Positions 51,410 to 60,340 of a stretch of DNA of 64,000 nucleotides are shown here, in pieces. Every line of letters starts with the position of its first letter. Position 1 is the stretch's first letter. A model generated the notes under the pieces. It was given only the letters and a program-made list of their open reading frames with translations, made no database searches and had not been told where the DNA came from. Location of the stretch: the NCBI GenBank assembly GCA_009773645.1, contig WSYB01000012.1:1-64000 (forward strand), read 5' to 3'. Made by a program: the position numbers and the translations under genes. The stretch is from Geobacteraceae bacterium (lineage in GTDB: Bacteria; Desulfobacterota; Desulfuromonadia; Geobacterales; Geobacteraceae).

Positions 51410-52066
51410 TTAACGCGCTTTTCCCACCCCGACCCGGTCACAGAGATGATACAGGGGGCATGTGGAACATTTGGGGGATATGGGTGTGCATTGGTTCTGA
51501 CCAAAGGTCACCAATAGATCGTTAATAACGAGCCAATACTCCTGCGGCAGCTTTTCGCGCAGGGTAAATTCGGTCTGTTCCGGCGTCTTTGTGCGAACAT
51601 ACCCCCATCGGTTGCATATCCTGTGCACATGGGTATCCACACATATACCGGGCTTGCCGAACCCCAGCGTCACCACCAGATTGGCTGTCTTACGCCCTAC
51701 CCCCTTGAATTTCATCAGCTCATCAATCTCGTCAGGTACCTTCCCATCGTATTTTCTCACCAGTATCCGACAGATTTCCTTTATCTGCGCAGCCTTGATG
51801 CGATAAAAACCTACCGGATAAATGGCGTTTTCCACTGCCTCCCGGGGAAGTTCCGCCATTTTCTCCGGGGTGTCGGCCAGGTCGAAAATCCGCGCAGAGG
51901 CGTTTGCAGTGGTGCGGTCCTGGGTGCGAAGCGACAGGATACAGGAAATGAGTACCTTGAACGGGTCCCCTTCCCGCTGGGAGACGATGGTGACCGCCGG
52001 TGTCCGCCATTTGTTCACCGCCTCCCGCAGAACGGCAACCGCCTCACGGATTTCAATGTCTCTCAA
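51410..52066 (-). CDS. nth: Endonuclease III
   Basis: A 218-residue base-excision DNA glycosylase/AP lyase. Helix-hairpin-helix with catalytic Lys region LMKFKGVGRKTANLV, the catalytic Asp in VDTHVHRICNR, and the C-terminal 4Fe-4S set C-x6-C-x2-C-x5-C (CTPISPKCSTCPLYHLC). All key residues are present. It overlaps the upstream membrane-protein gene by four bases. Confidence 0.93.
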   Translation of the reverse strand: MRDIEIREAVAVLREAVNKWRTPAVTIVSQREGDPFKVLISCILSLRTQDRTTANASARIFDLADTPEKMAELPREAVENAIYPVGFYRIKAAQIKEICRILVRKYDGKVPDEIDELMKFKGVGRKTANLVVTLGFGKPGICVDTHVHRICNRWGYVRTKTPEQTEFTLREKLPQEYWLVINDLLVTFGQNQCTPISPKCSTCPLYHLCDRVGVGKAR

Positions 52067-52293
52067 GCATTTCCCCGGTTTCTGAAGATACGCATGAGGA
52101 GAACCCCGATGATCGAGAGGCAGAGGCCTGCACAGAGAAAGAGATATCCGATACTGCGCCCATCTCCCCAGCCAAGGAAGTCGCTACCTTTCATAAAGGC
52201 AATAAGCGCCAGCCCGCCGAAGGTGCATAATCCACCGAGTATGTATATGGCAAAAGCGGTCACTGCCAGTACAATTCCCTGTTTTTTGGCCAT
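52063..52293 (-). CDS. Small membrane protein, unknown
   Basis: A 76-residue protein with two hydrophobic segments (VLAVTAFAIYILGGLCTFGG and GYLFLCAGLCLSIIGVLLM) joined by a short polar loop with KGSDFLGWGDGR. The ATG at 52293 follows a GGGGAG site. It overlaps nth by four bases and so is translated with it. No family recognised. Confidence 0.6.
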   Translation of the reverse strand: MAKKQGIVLAVTAFAIYILGGLCTFGGLALIAFMKGSDFLGWGDGRSIGYLFLCAGLCLSIIGVLLMRIFRNRGNA

Positions 52294-52449
52294 CTGAAAC
52301 TCCCCGAGATAGTGCCCGCCATGAGTCTGCAAGCATTCTACAGAAAGAGGGCAGGCATGGCAACTTCAAACTTGTTCCCTTTCAGTGGTTGAAGGATATA
52401 TGGAAGTAGCCTATAATGTCGCAATCCCTCGACTCAAGAAAGGCACATC

Positions 52450-53307
52450 GTGGAAAGATACATTGATCTGCACATTCATTCCTGTCACTCCGACGGACTC
52501 CATACACCGACCGAGCTGGTTGAGATGGCGGCGGCTAAAGGGTTGAAGGCCATCGCCATTGCCGACCACGACTCCGTCGCAGGAATAGATGAAGCTGTGG
52601 AGGCGGGTAACCGCCTGGGCGTGGAAGTTATTCCCGCTGTGGAACTGTCGGTGGAATTCAAGCATTACCATGACGTCCACCTGCTTGGTTATTGTATCGA
52701 TCACAACGATACGGATTTTCAGGAAAAGCTCGCCGAATTCCGCCGGAGGCGCAACGCCCGGGGGGAAGCCATCGTTGAAAGGATCAACGGCAGGCTTTCC
52801 AGCGAAAAGAAGGGGAGCATATCCTATGAAGAGGTTCTTGCGGCCGCCGATGGGGCGCTGGGTCGTCCGCACATCGCCAGGATTTTGATTGACAAAGGCT
52901 TTGCCCGCAACCTTCAGGATGCGTTCAGAAAATACCTGGATCCTTGTAACGTGCCAAAGCTTTACTTCCCCATGGCCGATGCACTGGCAGAAATCAGGCG
53001 GATAAAAGGAGTATCGGTGCTTGCTCACCCACCAAGCATCACCGAAGACAGAACGACTCTGCGAAACATTATCCATGAACTGGCTGCAATGGGTCTTGAC
53101 GGCCTTGAAGTCTTCAATAATATGTGTTACAACGACGATATGATTTTTTTCGAAAGCGTTGCCATGCAATTGGAGCTTGTCATGACCGGCGGCTCCGACT
53201 TTCACGGCTTTGAAGATGATATCGAGATCGGCGTCGGCCGCGGCGGACTGGCGGTTGCGTACCACCGGCTTGTAGCCTTAAAAAAATTACTGCCGACGAG
53301 TACATGA
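52450..53307 (+). CDS. PHP-domain phosphoesterase (RNase AM/TrpH-like)
   Basis: A 285-residue PHP-family protein. Metal-binding motifs: DLHIHSCHSDG, IADHDSVAG, VELSV, LGRPHIARIL, LAHP and GGSDFHG. The family includes 5'-3' exonucleases and AMP phosphatases. It starts with GTG after an AAAGGCA site. It is followed 28 bases on by a small helical-protein gene. Confidence 0.88.
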   Translation: MERYIDLHIHSCHSDGLHTPTELVEMAAAKGLKAIAIADHDSVAGIDEAVEAGNRLGVEVIPAVELSVEFKHYHDVHLLGYCIDHNDTDFQEKLAEFRRRRNARGEAIVERINGRLSSEKKGSISYEEVLAAADGALGRPHIARILIDKGFARNLQDAFRKYLDPCNVPKLYFPMADALAEIRRIKGVSVLAHPPSITEDRTTLRNIIHELAAMGLDGLEVFNNMCYNDDMIFFESVAMQLELVMTGGSDFHGFEDDIEIGVGRGGLAVAYHRLVALKKLLPTST

Positions 53308-53335
53308 CACGTCGAATCAACGGAAGGATTTCCAT

Positions 53336-53557
53336 ATGGCAGAGGCGAAAGAAGTTCTTGAGATAATGAAAGAAGTGGCTAAGTCCCGCATCGAGATGCT
53401 GAAAGAAGGGATTACGCTATATGACAATGAAAAAAAGGCGTTTTATCTGCAGGAATATGAAAAGAAGCTGCGCGATATAGAGAGGCTGATCCGTCGGCTT
53501 AATCTCAGACTGGTCCACAGCAGAAAGGACGGCCAGCCGGAAGTTTCCCCGGACTAA
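53336..53557 (+). CDS. Small helical protein, unknown
   Basis: A 73-residue highly charged protein, predicted helical throughout, with heptad-like hydrophobic spacing (LEIMKEVAKSRIEMLKEGI). It has no membrane segment. It is probably co-transcribed with the PHP gene and ends ten bases before the convergent kinase-like gene. No family recognised. Confidence 0.55.
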   Translation: MAEAKEVLEIMKEVAKSRIEMLKEGITLYDNEKKAFYLQEYEKKLRDIERLIRRLNLRLVHSRKDGQPEVSPD

Positions 53558-53566
53558 AACTCTTAT

Positions 53567-54388
53567 TCACTCCTTGTAAGGTTTGTAGCTCACTACCTGG
53601 AGATCGTCTTCAACCCGCCGAACCCCCTTGATCCTACCGATGATTTTTATGGCCTTGTTCTTTTCGTCTTCGGAATGGACATGCCCGGATAGAAAAACTT
53701 CGCCCATGTGAGATTCTATTTTAATGTGGGAGTTCCCCACCTTCCCGGACTTTAACAGCTCGGTCTCCGCCATTTTACAGAGAATGATATCTTCCAGAAC
53801 CTCTTTAGCCTCTGTCTCCCCCTGCTTCAGCTTGGGGTCCTTGGCCGCGGCCACTATGCTTTCGACTATGGCGCTTTTGGATAACCGTGAGGTATTGAAC
53901 ACAAGGTCGTAACCGAGCGGGTCGCTCCAATCCCTGTCGAAGTAAAAGTGGATAAATCCGCCGCGCTGATGGTCGCTCTTCCGGATCAGATCCCGCGCCA
54001 GATCAGGATCGATCCATTCCCGCTCGGCAAAGTTCTCCACCCTTTCATCAAAAGGCGCTATAAAGCGGACCCGCACAACATTACGGAGTCCGGTAAGAAG
54101 GTCCTGCCCCCCCCGACCGTAAAGGATGACATTCCCTTGCTTCACGCAGTCCAGAAGTATCAACTCCATGGTGCTCAGGTGGGCGGCCTGTAATCTGTCT
54201 TCTGCGGTTATATAGACAGGGGGTTTTTCATCAATCCGTTCCAGTATATCGGGAGTCAAACCATAGCGGGGAGCCAGTTCGGCGATCTTCTGACCGTCAA
54301 CCAGCGTGTACTTCAATTTTTTTGCCGCTTCCTTCGCAATCAGATAAGCGCCGGTCCCCATCTCCCGGGATATGGTGATAATCGCCAT
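53567..54388 (-). CDS. Cytidylate-kinase-like domain fused to BON domain
   Basis: A 273-residue protein. Residues 1-200 match the cytidylate-kinase-2 family (AIITISREMGTGAYLIAKEA, LYGRGGQDLL, RVRFIAPFDERV); the P-loop is degenerate (SREMGTGAYLI rather than GxxGxGKS). Residues 205-270 look like a BON domain (NSHIKIESHMGEVFLSGHV, GVRRVEDDL), usually involved in lipid or surface binding. The fusion is unusual. Function unknown; kinase activity is doubtful given the missing P-loop lysine. A TGTATACA core lies about 75 bases upstream. Confidence 0.75.
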   Translation of the reverse strand: MAIITISREMGTGAYLIAKEAAKKLKYTLVDGQKIAELAPRYGLTPDILERIDEKPPVYITAEDRLQAAHLSTMELILLDCVKQGNVILYGRGGQDLLTGLRNVVRVRFIAPFDERVENFAEREWIDPDLARDLIRKSDHQRGGFIHFYFDRDWSDPLGYDLVFNTSRLSKSAIVESIVAAAKDPKLKQGETEAKEVLEDIILCKMAETELLKSGKVGNSHIKIESHMGEVFLSGHVHSEDEKNKAIKIIGRIKGVRRVEDDLQVVSYKPYKE

Positions 54389-54575
54389 CTACTCCTCCTT
54401 CAACGGAACAGCTTTTCTGCCTTGTCAAAATTCGCTGGATGCTATCATGTAATTATTGTGTATACAAGGAGATATTTGCATAATCGGTCGAAATGTCCGC
54501 TCCTTGAGGAGGCGACCTTTCAGGTATTGGGGTAAAATCCGAAAGAACTGGGTGAGTCCGCTTCGAGTTTTGCGA

Positions 54576-55259
54576 TTAATCGAGCCGCACCTTCTTGACG
54601 CCGCTGGTGGCCACTATAACATTAACCAGGTTGCAGGCTAACTCCCGGGCGCTGTATTTTACCTCAAATTCGAGAAATATGTCCCTGCTCTCCATATCCT
54701 TTTCGATACTGACATTCATCACCTGCACCTGACAATCCGCCAACAACTTTTCAATTCTCCCCATCTGGCCTTCCATGTCTGCACTCCAGACCTTGACCGA
54801 TGAATAGGTGTCTCTGCTCAGCTTGTTTTCTACCTTTTTTAGAAGCAGGAGGCTGACAAGGGCAAGCATTGTTACCACAGTCGACGTGGCGTACATGCCG
54901 ACACCGCAGGCGATGCCGATTGCCGCAGCCACCCAGAGGCAGGCGGCCGTGGTAAGACCTCGAATGGAAGCCTTTTCTCTTATGATCGCACCGGCGCCGA
55001 GAAAACCGATCCCGGTTACCACCTGAGCGGCGATCCTGGAGGGATCGACCCCCACCGGCACTGTTCCACTGAAATTACCGTACAGTTTGTAAAAGTGGAT
55101 TGAGGCCAAAGCAAAGAGACAGGAGCCGAGGGAAACCAGAAGATGGGTCCTGAAGCCGGCGGGGCGGCCGTGGACCTCCCTTTCCAGACCGATAAGCCCG
55201 CCCAGGATTGAAGCAAGCAGTATTCTAACCACCGAAACCATGTCAAAATCAAATTCCAT
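54576..55259 (-). CDS. MgtC/SapB-family membrane protein
   Basis: A 227-residue inner-membrane protein with an N-terminal MgtC domain of four to five helices: LGGLIGLEREVHGRPAGFRTH, TGIGFLGAGAIIRE, RGLTTAACLWVAAAIGIACG. The C-terminal 80 residues are a soluble ACT-like domain. MgtC proteins act in magnesium stress and membrane energetics, often by modulating other transporters. It is 21 bases beyond the MglA-like gene stop, on the same strand. Confidence 0.9.
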   Translation of the reverse strand: MEFDFDMVSVVRILLASILGGLIGLEREVHGRPAGFRTHLLVSLGSCLFALASIHFYKLYGNFSGTVPVGVDPSRIAAQVVTGIGFLGAGAIIREKASIRGLTTAACLWVAAAIGIACGVGMYATSTVVTMLALVSLLLLKKVENKLSRDTYSSVKVWSADMEGQMGRIEKLLADCQVQVMNVSIEKDMESRDIFLEFEVKYSARELACNLVNVIVATSGVKKVRLD

Positions 55260-55280
55260 TACATGCCTTTCAACGCCGTA

Positions 55281-56111
55281 TCATTCAGAGGTGATGGAGA
55301 TATTTATCGCCACCTTCTTCTCCCGGCCGCCATACCTTACCACCAACGGCAGCCGGACACCGCCGTTGCCTATCAGTTCCGGCTCGCCGAGAAAATCAAC
55401 TGTCGGCTCTCCAGCTACGATACCGGCTGGCTCTTCAGGCATTACCGGCTGTGACGATGGGGGAGCTTCCTCCGTCATGACGGTTGCAGGGGAGATCGCA
55501 GCCTCCTCCTCGGCGCCCAGCTCCGCGCCGCTCTCACGCAGCTCTTTCAACACCATTTTCACCACATTAAAGAGGGCCTCAAGAACCCCTTCTCCTTGTG
55601 CGGCAACGGCAGGTAGCAAAGCTGCATTGCCTGAATTCAAAGTGCGCAGCATCTCCTCCGGAGAAACGGCATTGGCCAGATCCTGTTTATTACACTGGAT
55701 TACACACGGCGTATCCGCCAACGCTTTGCCGTAAGCGGTCAGGTAGGCACAAAGGCTGTTAAAACTCTCCAGATTTGCCGCCATCCTCTCCCGGCCGGAG
55801 TCAGCCACAAACACGACGCCGTCAACCCCCTTCAGCACCATTTTCCAAGGGGAGGGGTGAGATGCTTCCCCGATAATCGTGTAGACGTGAAAGCGGACAT
55901 CGTAGCCGCCGACTGTTCCTTGTCCCGTCGGTGTAAAATCGAAGAAGAGCATCCTCTCCTGCTGGATATTCATCACCTTGAGCTTGCCGCGATACTCGGG
56001 CTTCAGTTTCTTGTAGATATAATTAAGGTTGGTTGTCTTGCCGGAAAGCCCCGGACCGCAATAGACGATTTTTGCATTTATTTCCCGTTTTGCGTGATTG
56101 ATCAGTGCCAT
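55281..56111 (-). CDS. MglA-like small GTPase with C-terminal extension
   Basis: A 276-residue protein whose first 190 residues match MglA, the bacterial Ras-like GTPase of cell polarity. Walker A is GPGLSGKTTN (19-28), the guanine-binding motif is NKQD. The arginine finger R53 of MglA is conserved (QERMLFFDFTPTG), but the catalytic glutamine at position 82 is Glu (TIIGEASHPS). The last 85 residues are acidic/proline-rich and then beta-strand like, not part of known MglA. Third gene of an operon with the SPOR and HEAT-like genes (gaps of 15-16 bases). Confidence 0.85.
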   Translation of the reverse strand: MALINHAKREINAKIVYCGPGLSGKTTNLNYIYKKLKPEYRGKLKVMNIQQERMLFFDFTPTGQGTVGGYDVRFHVYTIIGEASHPSPWKMVLKGVDGVVFVADSGRERMAANLESFNSLCAYLTAYGKALADTPCVIQCNKQDLANAVSPEEMLRTLNSGNAALLPAVAAQGEGVLEALFNVVKMVLKELRESGAELGAEEEAAISPATVMTEEAPPSSQPVMPEEPAGIVAGEPTVDFLGEPELIGNGGVRLPLVVRYGGREKKVAINISITSE

Positions 56112-56127
56112 ACGGTCTTCCTCCCTG

Positions 56128-57006
56128 TTACTGCTTTTTCTTGTTCAACATGATCCTTCGCGCCTGAGTCGAAATCACCGACGAGACATTCTTGCTTTTT
56201 GCCATGGCAGCCAGGTCCTTATCGGTCAGCGATGCTACAAAGCGTAATGCGTAGGGAAGCGGCGTCTTATGATTTTCGGCCAGCGCCTTGCGGATCTGAT
56301 AGTTTTTGGCCCACTCCTTATTGGCACAAATGACGCGCATGATCTCGTCATTTTGCACGCTGGACTTGGCTATGGCCAGAATCTCCGGTTCGGTAATACG
56401 GGGATTTTTCACAACCGACCCGGATACCAGCTTATTGGCATCCTTGATCAGGAGGCTGCGCCATTCCTTATCGCCGGTAAGCGCTGTCTTGATCTTTTCT
56501 GCAACTCCGAGGGTCTGCGCCAATTGGTACTTGGTCTTATATTCCTCACTCTCCTCATCGATTCCCGTCTCTTCGGTTTCCACAGCCTCTTCTTCCACCG
56601 GAACAGGGGAGCGCATCTCTTCCTCGGCGCCGGTTACCCGATTTCTCTCTGCCAGGAATGCGAGGGTCCGGCTCTCGATATTGGGGTGCGCAAAAAGCCT
56701 GTCAACTATCGCCTCTTTTGTACAGTGAAGCCGAGCCAGAACGTCCAGCACCTGCGGATGGGCACCGGCGTAACCAACGATGGACATTACATCGGCTTCC
56801 GACATTTCTTGTAAATGTTTGCGGGCTGCACTCCGTATATCCGTATCGGCATCGTGGCTCAGAAAAAACAGCACTGCTCCCAAGTCCCCGGCCGAAAGGG
56901 GGATATCTCCGCGCGCCGCCTTCATTTTCTCCTCTTTCGACACATCTCCACTGACGAACGCAGCGGCGGCGGCCGATATCTTGAGTATTACCTTGTCCCG
57001 GGCCAC
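56128..57006 (-). CDS. HEAT-like repeat protein (DUF2336 type)
   Basis: A 292-residue helical protein, start GTG at 57006 behind AAAGGAGG. Residues 20-110 have repeats of the form LSHDADTDIRSAARKHL and ILARLHCTKEAIVDRLFAHPN, resembling DUF2336/HEAT repeats. A central acidic stretch (residues 125-155, EEEAVETEETGIDEESEEY) links to a second helical region. It probably serves as a scaffold for the MglA-like protein encoded next. Function is inferred from context only. Confidence 0.6.
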   Translation of the reverse strand: MARDKVILKISAAAAAFVSGDVSKEEKMKAARGDIPLSAGDLGAVLFFLSHDADTDIRSAARKHLQEMSEADVMSIVGYAGAHPQVLDVLARLHCTKEAIVDRLFAHPNIESRTLAFLAERNRVTGAEEEMRSPVPVEEEAVETEETGIDEESEEYKTKYQLAQTLGVAEKIKTALTGDKEWRSLLIKDANKLVSGSVVKNPRITEPEILAIAKSSVQNDEIMRVICANKEWAKNYQIRKALAENHKTPLPYALRFVASLTDKDLAAMAKSKNVSSVISTQARRIMLNKKKQ

Positions 57007-57021
57007 GAGCCTCCTTTCCAA

Positions 57022-58059
57022 TCAGTTCGTTGAGACTACCTTGGCTTCAATACCCGCTTTTTTCAACCTCAGCGCCGCATTCCGCGCATCCTCTTTGTGA
57101 ATAAAACTGCCGGCCGTCACCCTCGTAATCGGAACCTTGACGTCGGCCTTTTTCAAGACCAGCTTCACCCCCTGGTCGTAGAGCCGGTCCTGTTCCTTGG
57201 CAGCCCGCCCCTCCCTGAAATATGAGCCGGCATACACCACATACTTGCCGTTCTCCTGGAGGATAAACGCATCAGTGGTCAATTTATTCAGTTTTTCCAG
57301 CTCGGCCTGAGCCGATTCATGATCTGCAAATTCAGCCAGGAAGAGTCGATGCATCGGTTCAATCTTCATGCTTCTTTTCCTGTGCACCGGAGCAACAGCC
57401 GCCTTCGCAAGCTTTGTCTGTATCTTTTTAACCTCTTCAGCAGCGAAGTCGCCGATAAAAAGGATATACGCACCGTGGGTCCCATTTTCGTACGGCTTTG
57501 ACGCCTTTTGTGACGTCTTTTCATGCTCAACGCCTTTTTTTAGAGAGGCCTTCCCAGAAATGGCAGAAGAAGCGGGTTTCGCTCCCTTCCTCTCCTGGGG
57601 CGTGGTCGACGCAGCAGTAACAGGCGCCGGTTTTGCCGGCGCCTTTTTCCCGGACGGTTGTTCCGGTTTGGCGGCCTTTACCGGTTCAGGTTTTGCCGGA
57701 GGAGGCGCCGGCTTGGCGTTCTGCTGGATCGGAGCCTTTGATTTTTGGGATTCAGACCCACGGGGAGGCGTTGTTTCCTTTTCCTGGGAAGCCATTTTTA
57801 CTTCGGGCTTTATCGATGGCGCCTCTTTTTCTCCCGACTTTTCACTACGCGGCGGGATCGGCTTTTTCACCACAACAGAGGGCTCAGGCGGCGATTTAAC
57901 CGTTTCTTCTCTCGGTTTGATCAATCCGGTAAAGAAATAGAGGTACCCGCACAGGGCCACAACCATGAGGAGCACAAGAAGCGATATCTGCGGCCCCCCT
58001 CCTTTTTCTCCACCGGCAGCGGTTTCCTCTTCCTTTTCCGGTGAAACGCGCTTAAACAT
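57022..58059 (-). CDS. Membrane-anchored protein with SPOR-type domains
   Basis: A 345-residue bitopic protein. One transmembrane helix (about residues 26-43, ISLLVLLMVVALCGYLYFF) follows a short cytoplasmic head, then a long Pro/Lys/Ala-rich linker of about 170 residues. The C-terminal 130 residues have SPOR-like repeats: LEKLNKLTTDAFILQENGKYVVYAGSY and KADVKVPITRVTAGSF. SPOR domains bind denuded glycan strands at the division septum. The start ATG at 58059 has a GGAGG site. First gene of the SPOR/HEAT/MglA operon. Confidence 0.8.
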   Translation of the reverse strand: MFKRVSPEKEEETAAGGEKGGGPQISLLVLLMVVALCGYLYFFTGLIKPREETVKSPPEPSVVVKKPIPPRSEKSGEKEAPSIKPEVKMASQEKETTPPRGSESQKSKAPIQQNAKPAPPPAKPEPVKAAKPEQPSGKKAPAKPAPVTAASTTPQERKGAKPASSAISGKASLKKGVEHEKTSQKASKPYENGTHGAYILFIGDFAAEEVKKIQTKLAKAAVAPVHRKRSMKIEPMHRLFLAEFADHESAQAELEKLNKLTTDAFILQENGKYVVYAGSYFREGRAAKEQDRLYDQGVKLVLKKADVKVPITRVTAGSFIHKEDARNAALRLKKAGIEAKVVSTN

Positions 58060-58084
58060 GTAATCATTCCTCCATCTTAAACAG

Positions 58085-58146
58085 CGGGTTGAGTGGTTAA
58101 ACGGTTGAGCAGTATCATGGTGAAATTCCAACTACTCAACTACTCA
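58085..58146. repeat. GGTTGAG-type array with inverted units
   Basis: GGTTGAG units (58086-58114) are followed by ACTACTCA-type units (58130-58146) that are partly inverse. It lies between the EF-G gene and the SPOR gene; the array is imperfect, so its boundaries are approximate. Confidence 0.45.
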
Positions 58147-58162
58147 CCGGTTCCAGTGGCGA

Positions 58163-60256
58163 TCAATGGGAATTGTTCTTATTGCCTGCTGCGGCTTCGG
58201 CAATTACTTTCTGCGCCAGGTGACTCGGCACCTCTTCATAATGGGAAAACTCCATGGTAAACATGCCCCGGTCGCTGGTCATCGACTTCAGGTCGTTGGC
58301 ATAGGTAAGTACCTCGGCCATCGCAACCACCGCCCTGATGATCTGCGAGTTGGCCTTCGGCTCGACACCAACAACCTTTCCGCGTCGGGCGTTCAGGTCG
58401 CCGATCACATCACCCATACATTCTTCGGGAACAGTGACCTTTAAATTCATTATCGGCTCAAGAAGGACCACCTTGGCGGACTCCATCGCCTTCTTGAACG
58501 CCAGGGAGCCGGCAACCTTGAAAGCCATCTCCGAGGAGTCGACGGTGTGGAATGATCCGTCGTAGACCGCGGCCCTGAAGTCCACCATCGGATATCCGGC
58601 CAGGAACCCATCCTGAGACGCCTCATAAATACCTTTCTCCACCGCCGGAATATACTGGCGCGGGATCACTCCGCCGACGATCTTGTCCTCGAACAGGAAA
58701 CCGTCGCCCGGCTTCTGGGGAGCAAACTCCACCCAGCAGTCGCCATACTGGCCACGCCCGCCGCTTTGTTTCTTATATTTCCCCTGGGCCTTGACAGTTG
58801 CCTTGAAGGTCTCCAGGTACGGAACCTTCTGGGTCTTCATTTCCACCTCAACCCCGAACTTCCGCTTCAGCTTCTCAATGGTTACTTCCAGGTGCACCTG
58901 CCCCATACCTGACAGGATAAGCTCGCGTGTCTTCTCATCCCGGCGCGACTGTATGGTCTGGTCCTCCTCCATGAGGCGGTGGAGCGCACCGTGAATCTTG
59001 TCCTCGTCATTCTTGGTCTTCGGCTGGATGGCGTAGGATATGACCGGCTGGAGCAGTTTGGCCGGCTCGAAGATGATCGGTTTGTCTTTCTGGCAAAGGG
59101 TATCGCCGGTAAGGGTCTCCTTGAGCTTCGCCACCGCAACGATATCACCGGCCACCGCCTGTTTGACAGGTTTCTGCTTTTTCCCTTCCAGTTCGTAAAT
59201 CTGGCCGATCCGCTCTTCACAGTCCCTGACCGGGTTATAGACGTTCGAATCGGAATTGAGGGTCCCGGAATAGACCCTGAAGATGGTTATTTTCCCGGTA
59301 TAGGGGTCGGAGGTCGTCTTGAAGACGAGGGCCGAGAAGGGTGCGCTCTCATCCGGCGCCCGCTCCTCGGATTCCTTCGTCTTCGGATTGGTTCCGACCA
59401 CCTTGCCCCGGTCGAGCGGCGAAGGGAGGCACTGACAGATGTAATCAAGGAGCTGGTGGACACCGACATTCATGACTGCCGACCCGCATAAAACCGGGGT
59501 AAAGGTATAACGCAGCGTGCCTATCCGCAGGCCGTCGAGTATTTCCTCTTCGGTAAGTTCCCCTGTTTCCAGGTACTTTTCCGTGAGGGCGTCATAGGCC
59601 TCCGCCACGGTCTCCACGAGTACGTCCCGCAGGCGCCGGGCTTCCGCCAGGTACTCGGCCGGTATTTCTCCCTCGGCAAAAGCGCCGGAAAGGTCCGTTG
59701 AGTAGCGATAGGCCTTCATCCTGATGAGGTCGATCACCCCCTCGAAAGACTCGGCAGCGCCGATGGGCATCTGCACCGCCACCCCCCGCGCCTTGAGTGA
59801 CTTCTCCATGTCGTCGATCGCCCGGAGAAAATTGGCATGTTCACGGTCCATCTTGTTCACGAAGGCGATGCGCGGGATCTCAAACTCGTTGGCCCATTCC
59901 CATACATCTTCGGTCTGGACCTTGACGCCTGAAATGGCGGAAAGGATCACAACTGCCCCGCCGAGCGCCCGCATACAGGAGCGGGTGTCGGCGATGAAGT
60001 TGCCGTAGCCGGGGGTATCGACAATGTGGAGGAAATGGCCTTTCCATTCACAGTGGTGGAGGGACGAAGATATCGTGATCTTTCTCTTGATTTCCTCGGG
60101 CTCAAAATCCAGATTGGAGGTGCCGTCGTCGACCCTTCCGAGTCGGTCGGTCATCCCGGACGTGAAAAGAATCGCCTCTGCGAGGGAGGTCTTCCCCGCC
60201 CCGCCGTGGGCCACAATACCAAGATTTCTCAGCTTCGCAGTATCATACTTTGCCAT
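58163..60256 (-). CDS. Elongation factor G paralogue (EF-G2-like)
   Basis: A 697-residue translational GTPase. The P-loop is AHGGAGKTS (EF-G has AHIDAGKT), then DTPGYGNF and NKMD. EF-G domains II-V follow (IFRVYSGTLNSDS; GMGQVHLEVTIEKLKRKF; GRGQYGDCWVEFAPQ; GYPMVDFRAAVYDGS; the C-terminal SHYEEVP). EF-G2 paralogues in many bacteria have weak or no translocation activity. It is not beside rpsL/rpsG or tuf, as the true fusA would be. Confidence 0.87.
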   Translation of the reverse strand: MAKYDTAKLRNLGIVAHGGAGKTSLAEAILFTSGMTDRLGRVDDGTSNLDFEPEEIKRKITISSSLHHCEWKGHFLHIVDTPGYGNFIADTRSCMRALGGAVVILSAISGVKVQTEDVWEWANEFEIPRIAFVNKMDREHANFLRAIDDMEKSLKARGVAVQMPIGAAESFEGVIDLIRMKAYRYSTDLSGAFAEGEIPAEYLAEARRLRDVLVETVAEAYDALTEKYLETGELTEEEILDGLRIGTLRYTFTPVLCGSAVMNVGVHQLLDYICQCLPSPLDRGKVVGTNPKTKESEERAPDESAPFSALVFKTTSDPYTGKITIFRVYSGTLNSDSNVYNPVRDCEERIGQIYELEGKKQKPVKQAVAGDIVAVAKLKETLTGDTLCQKDKPIIFEPAKLLQPVISYAIQPKTKNDEDKIHGALHRLMEEDQTIQSRRDEKTRELILSGMGQVHLEVTIEKLKRKFGVEVEMKTQKVPYLETFKATVKAQGKYKKQSGGRGQYGDCWVEFAPQKPGDGFLFEDKIVGGVIPRQYIPAVEKGIYEASQDGFLAGYPMVDFRAAVYDGSFHTVDSSEMAFKVAGSLAFKKAMESAKVVLLEPIMNLKVTVPEECMGDVIGDLNARRGKVVGVEPKANSQIIRAVVAMAEVLTYANDLKSMTSDRGMFTMEFSHYEEVPSHLAQKVIAEAAAGNKNNSH

Positions 60257-60279
60257 ACTACCCCCCTTGAAGAGAATCA

Positions 60280-60338
60280 GGTCAAGGCTAAGGTTAAGAT
60301 TGAGAAGAATCTTAACCTGAACCTGAGCCTCAACCTGT
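60280..60338. repeat. Heptamer-like array with inverted half
   Basis: CAGGTCAAGGCTAAGG then GGTTAAGATT (60292-60301) pairs perfectly with AATCTTAACC (60308-60317), followed by ACCTGAACCTGAGCC units that continue the mirror. It lies just upstream of the EF-G gene, between it and coaX. Confidence 0.6.
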
Positions 60339-60340
60339 TT

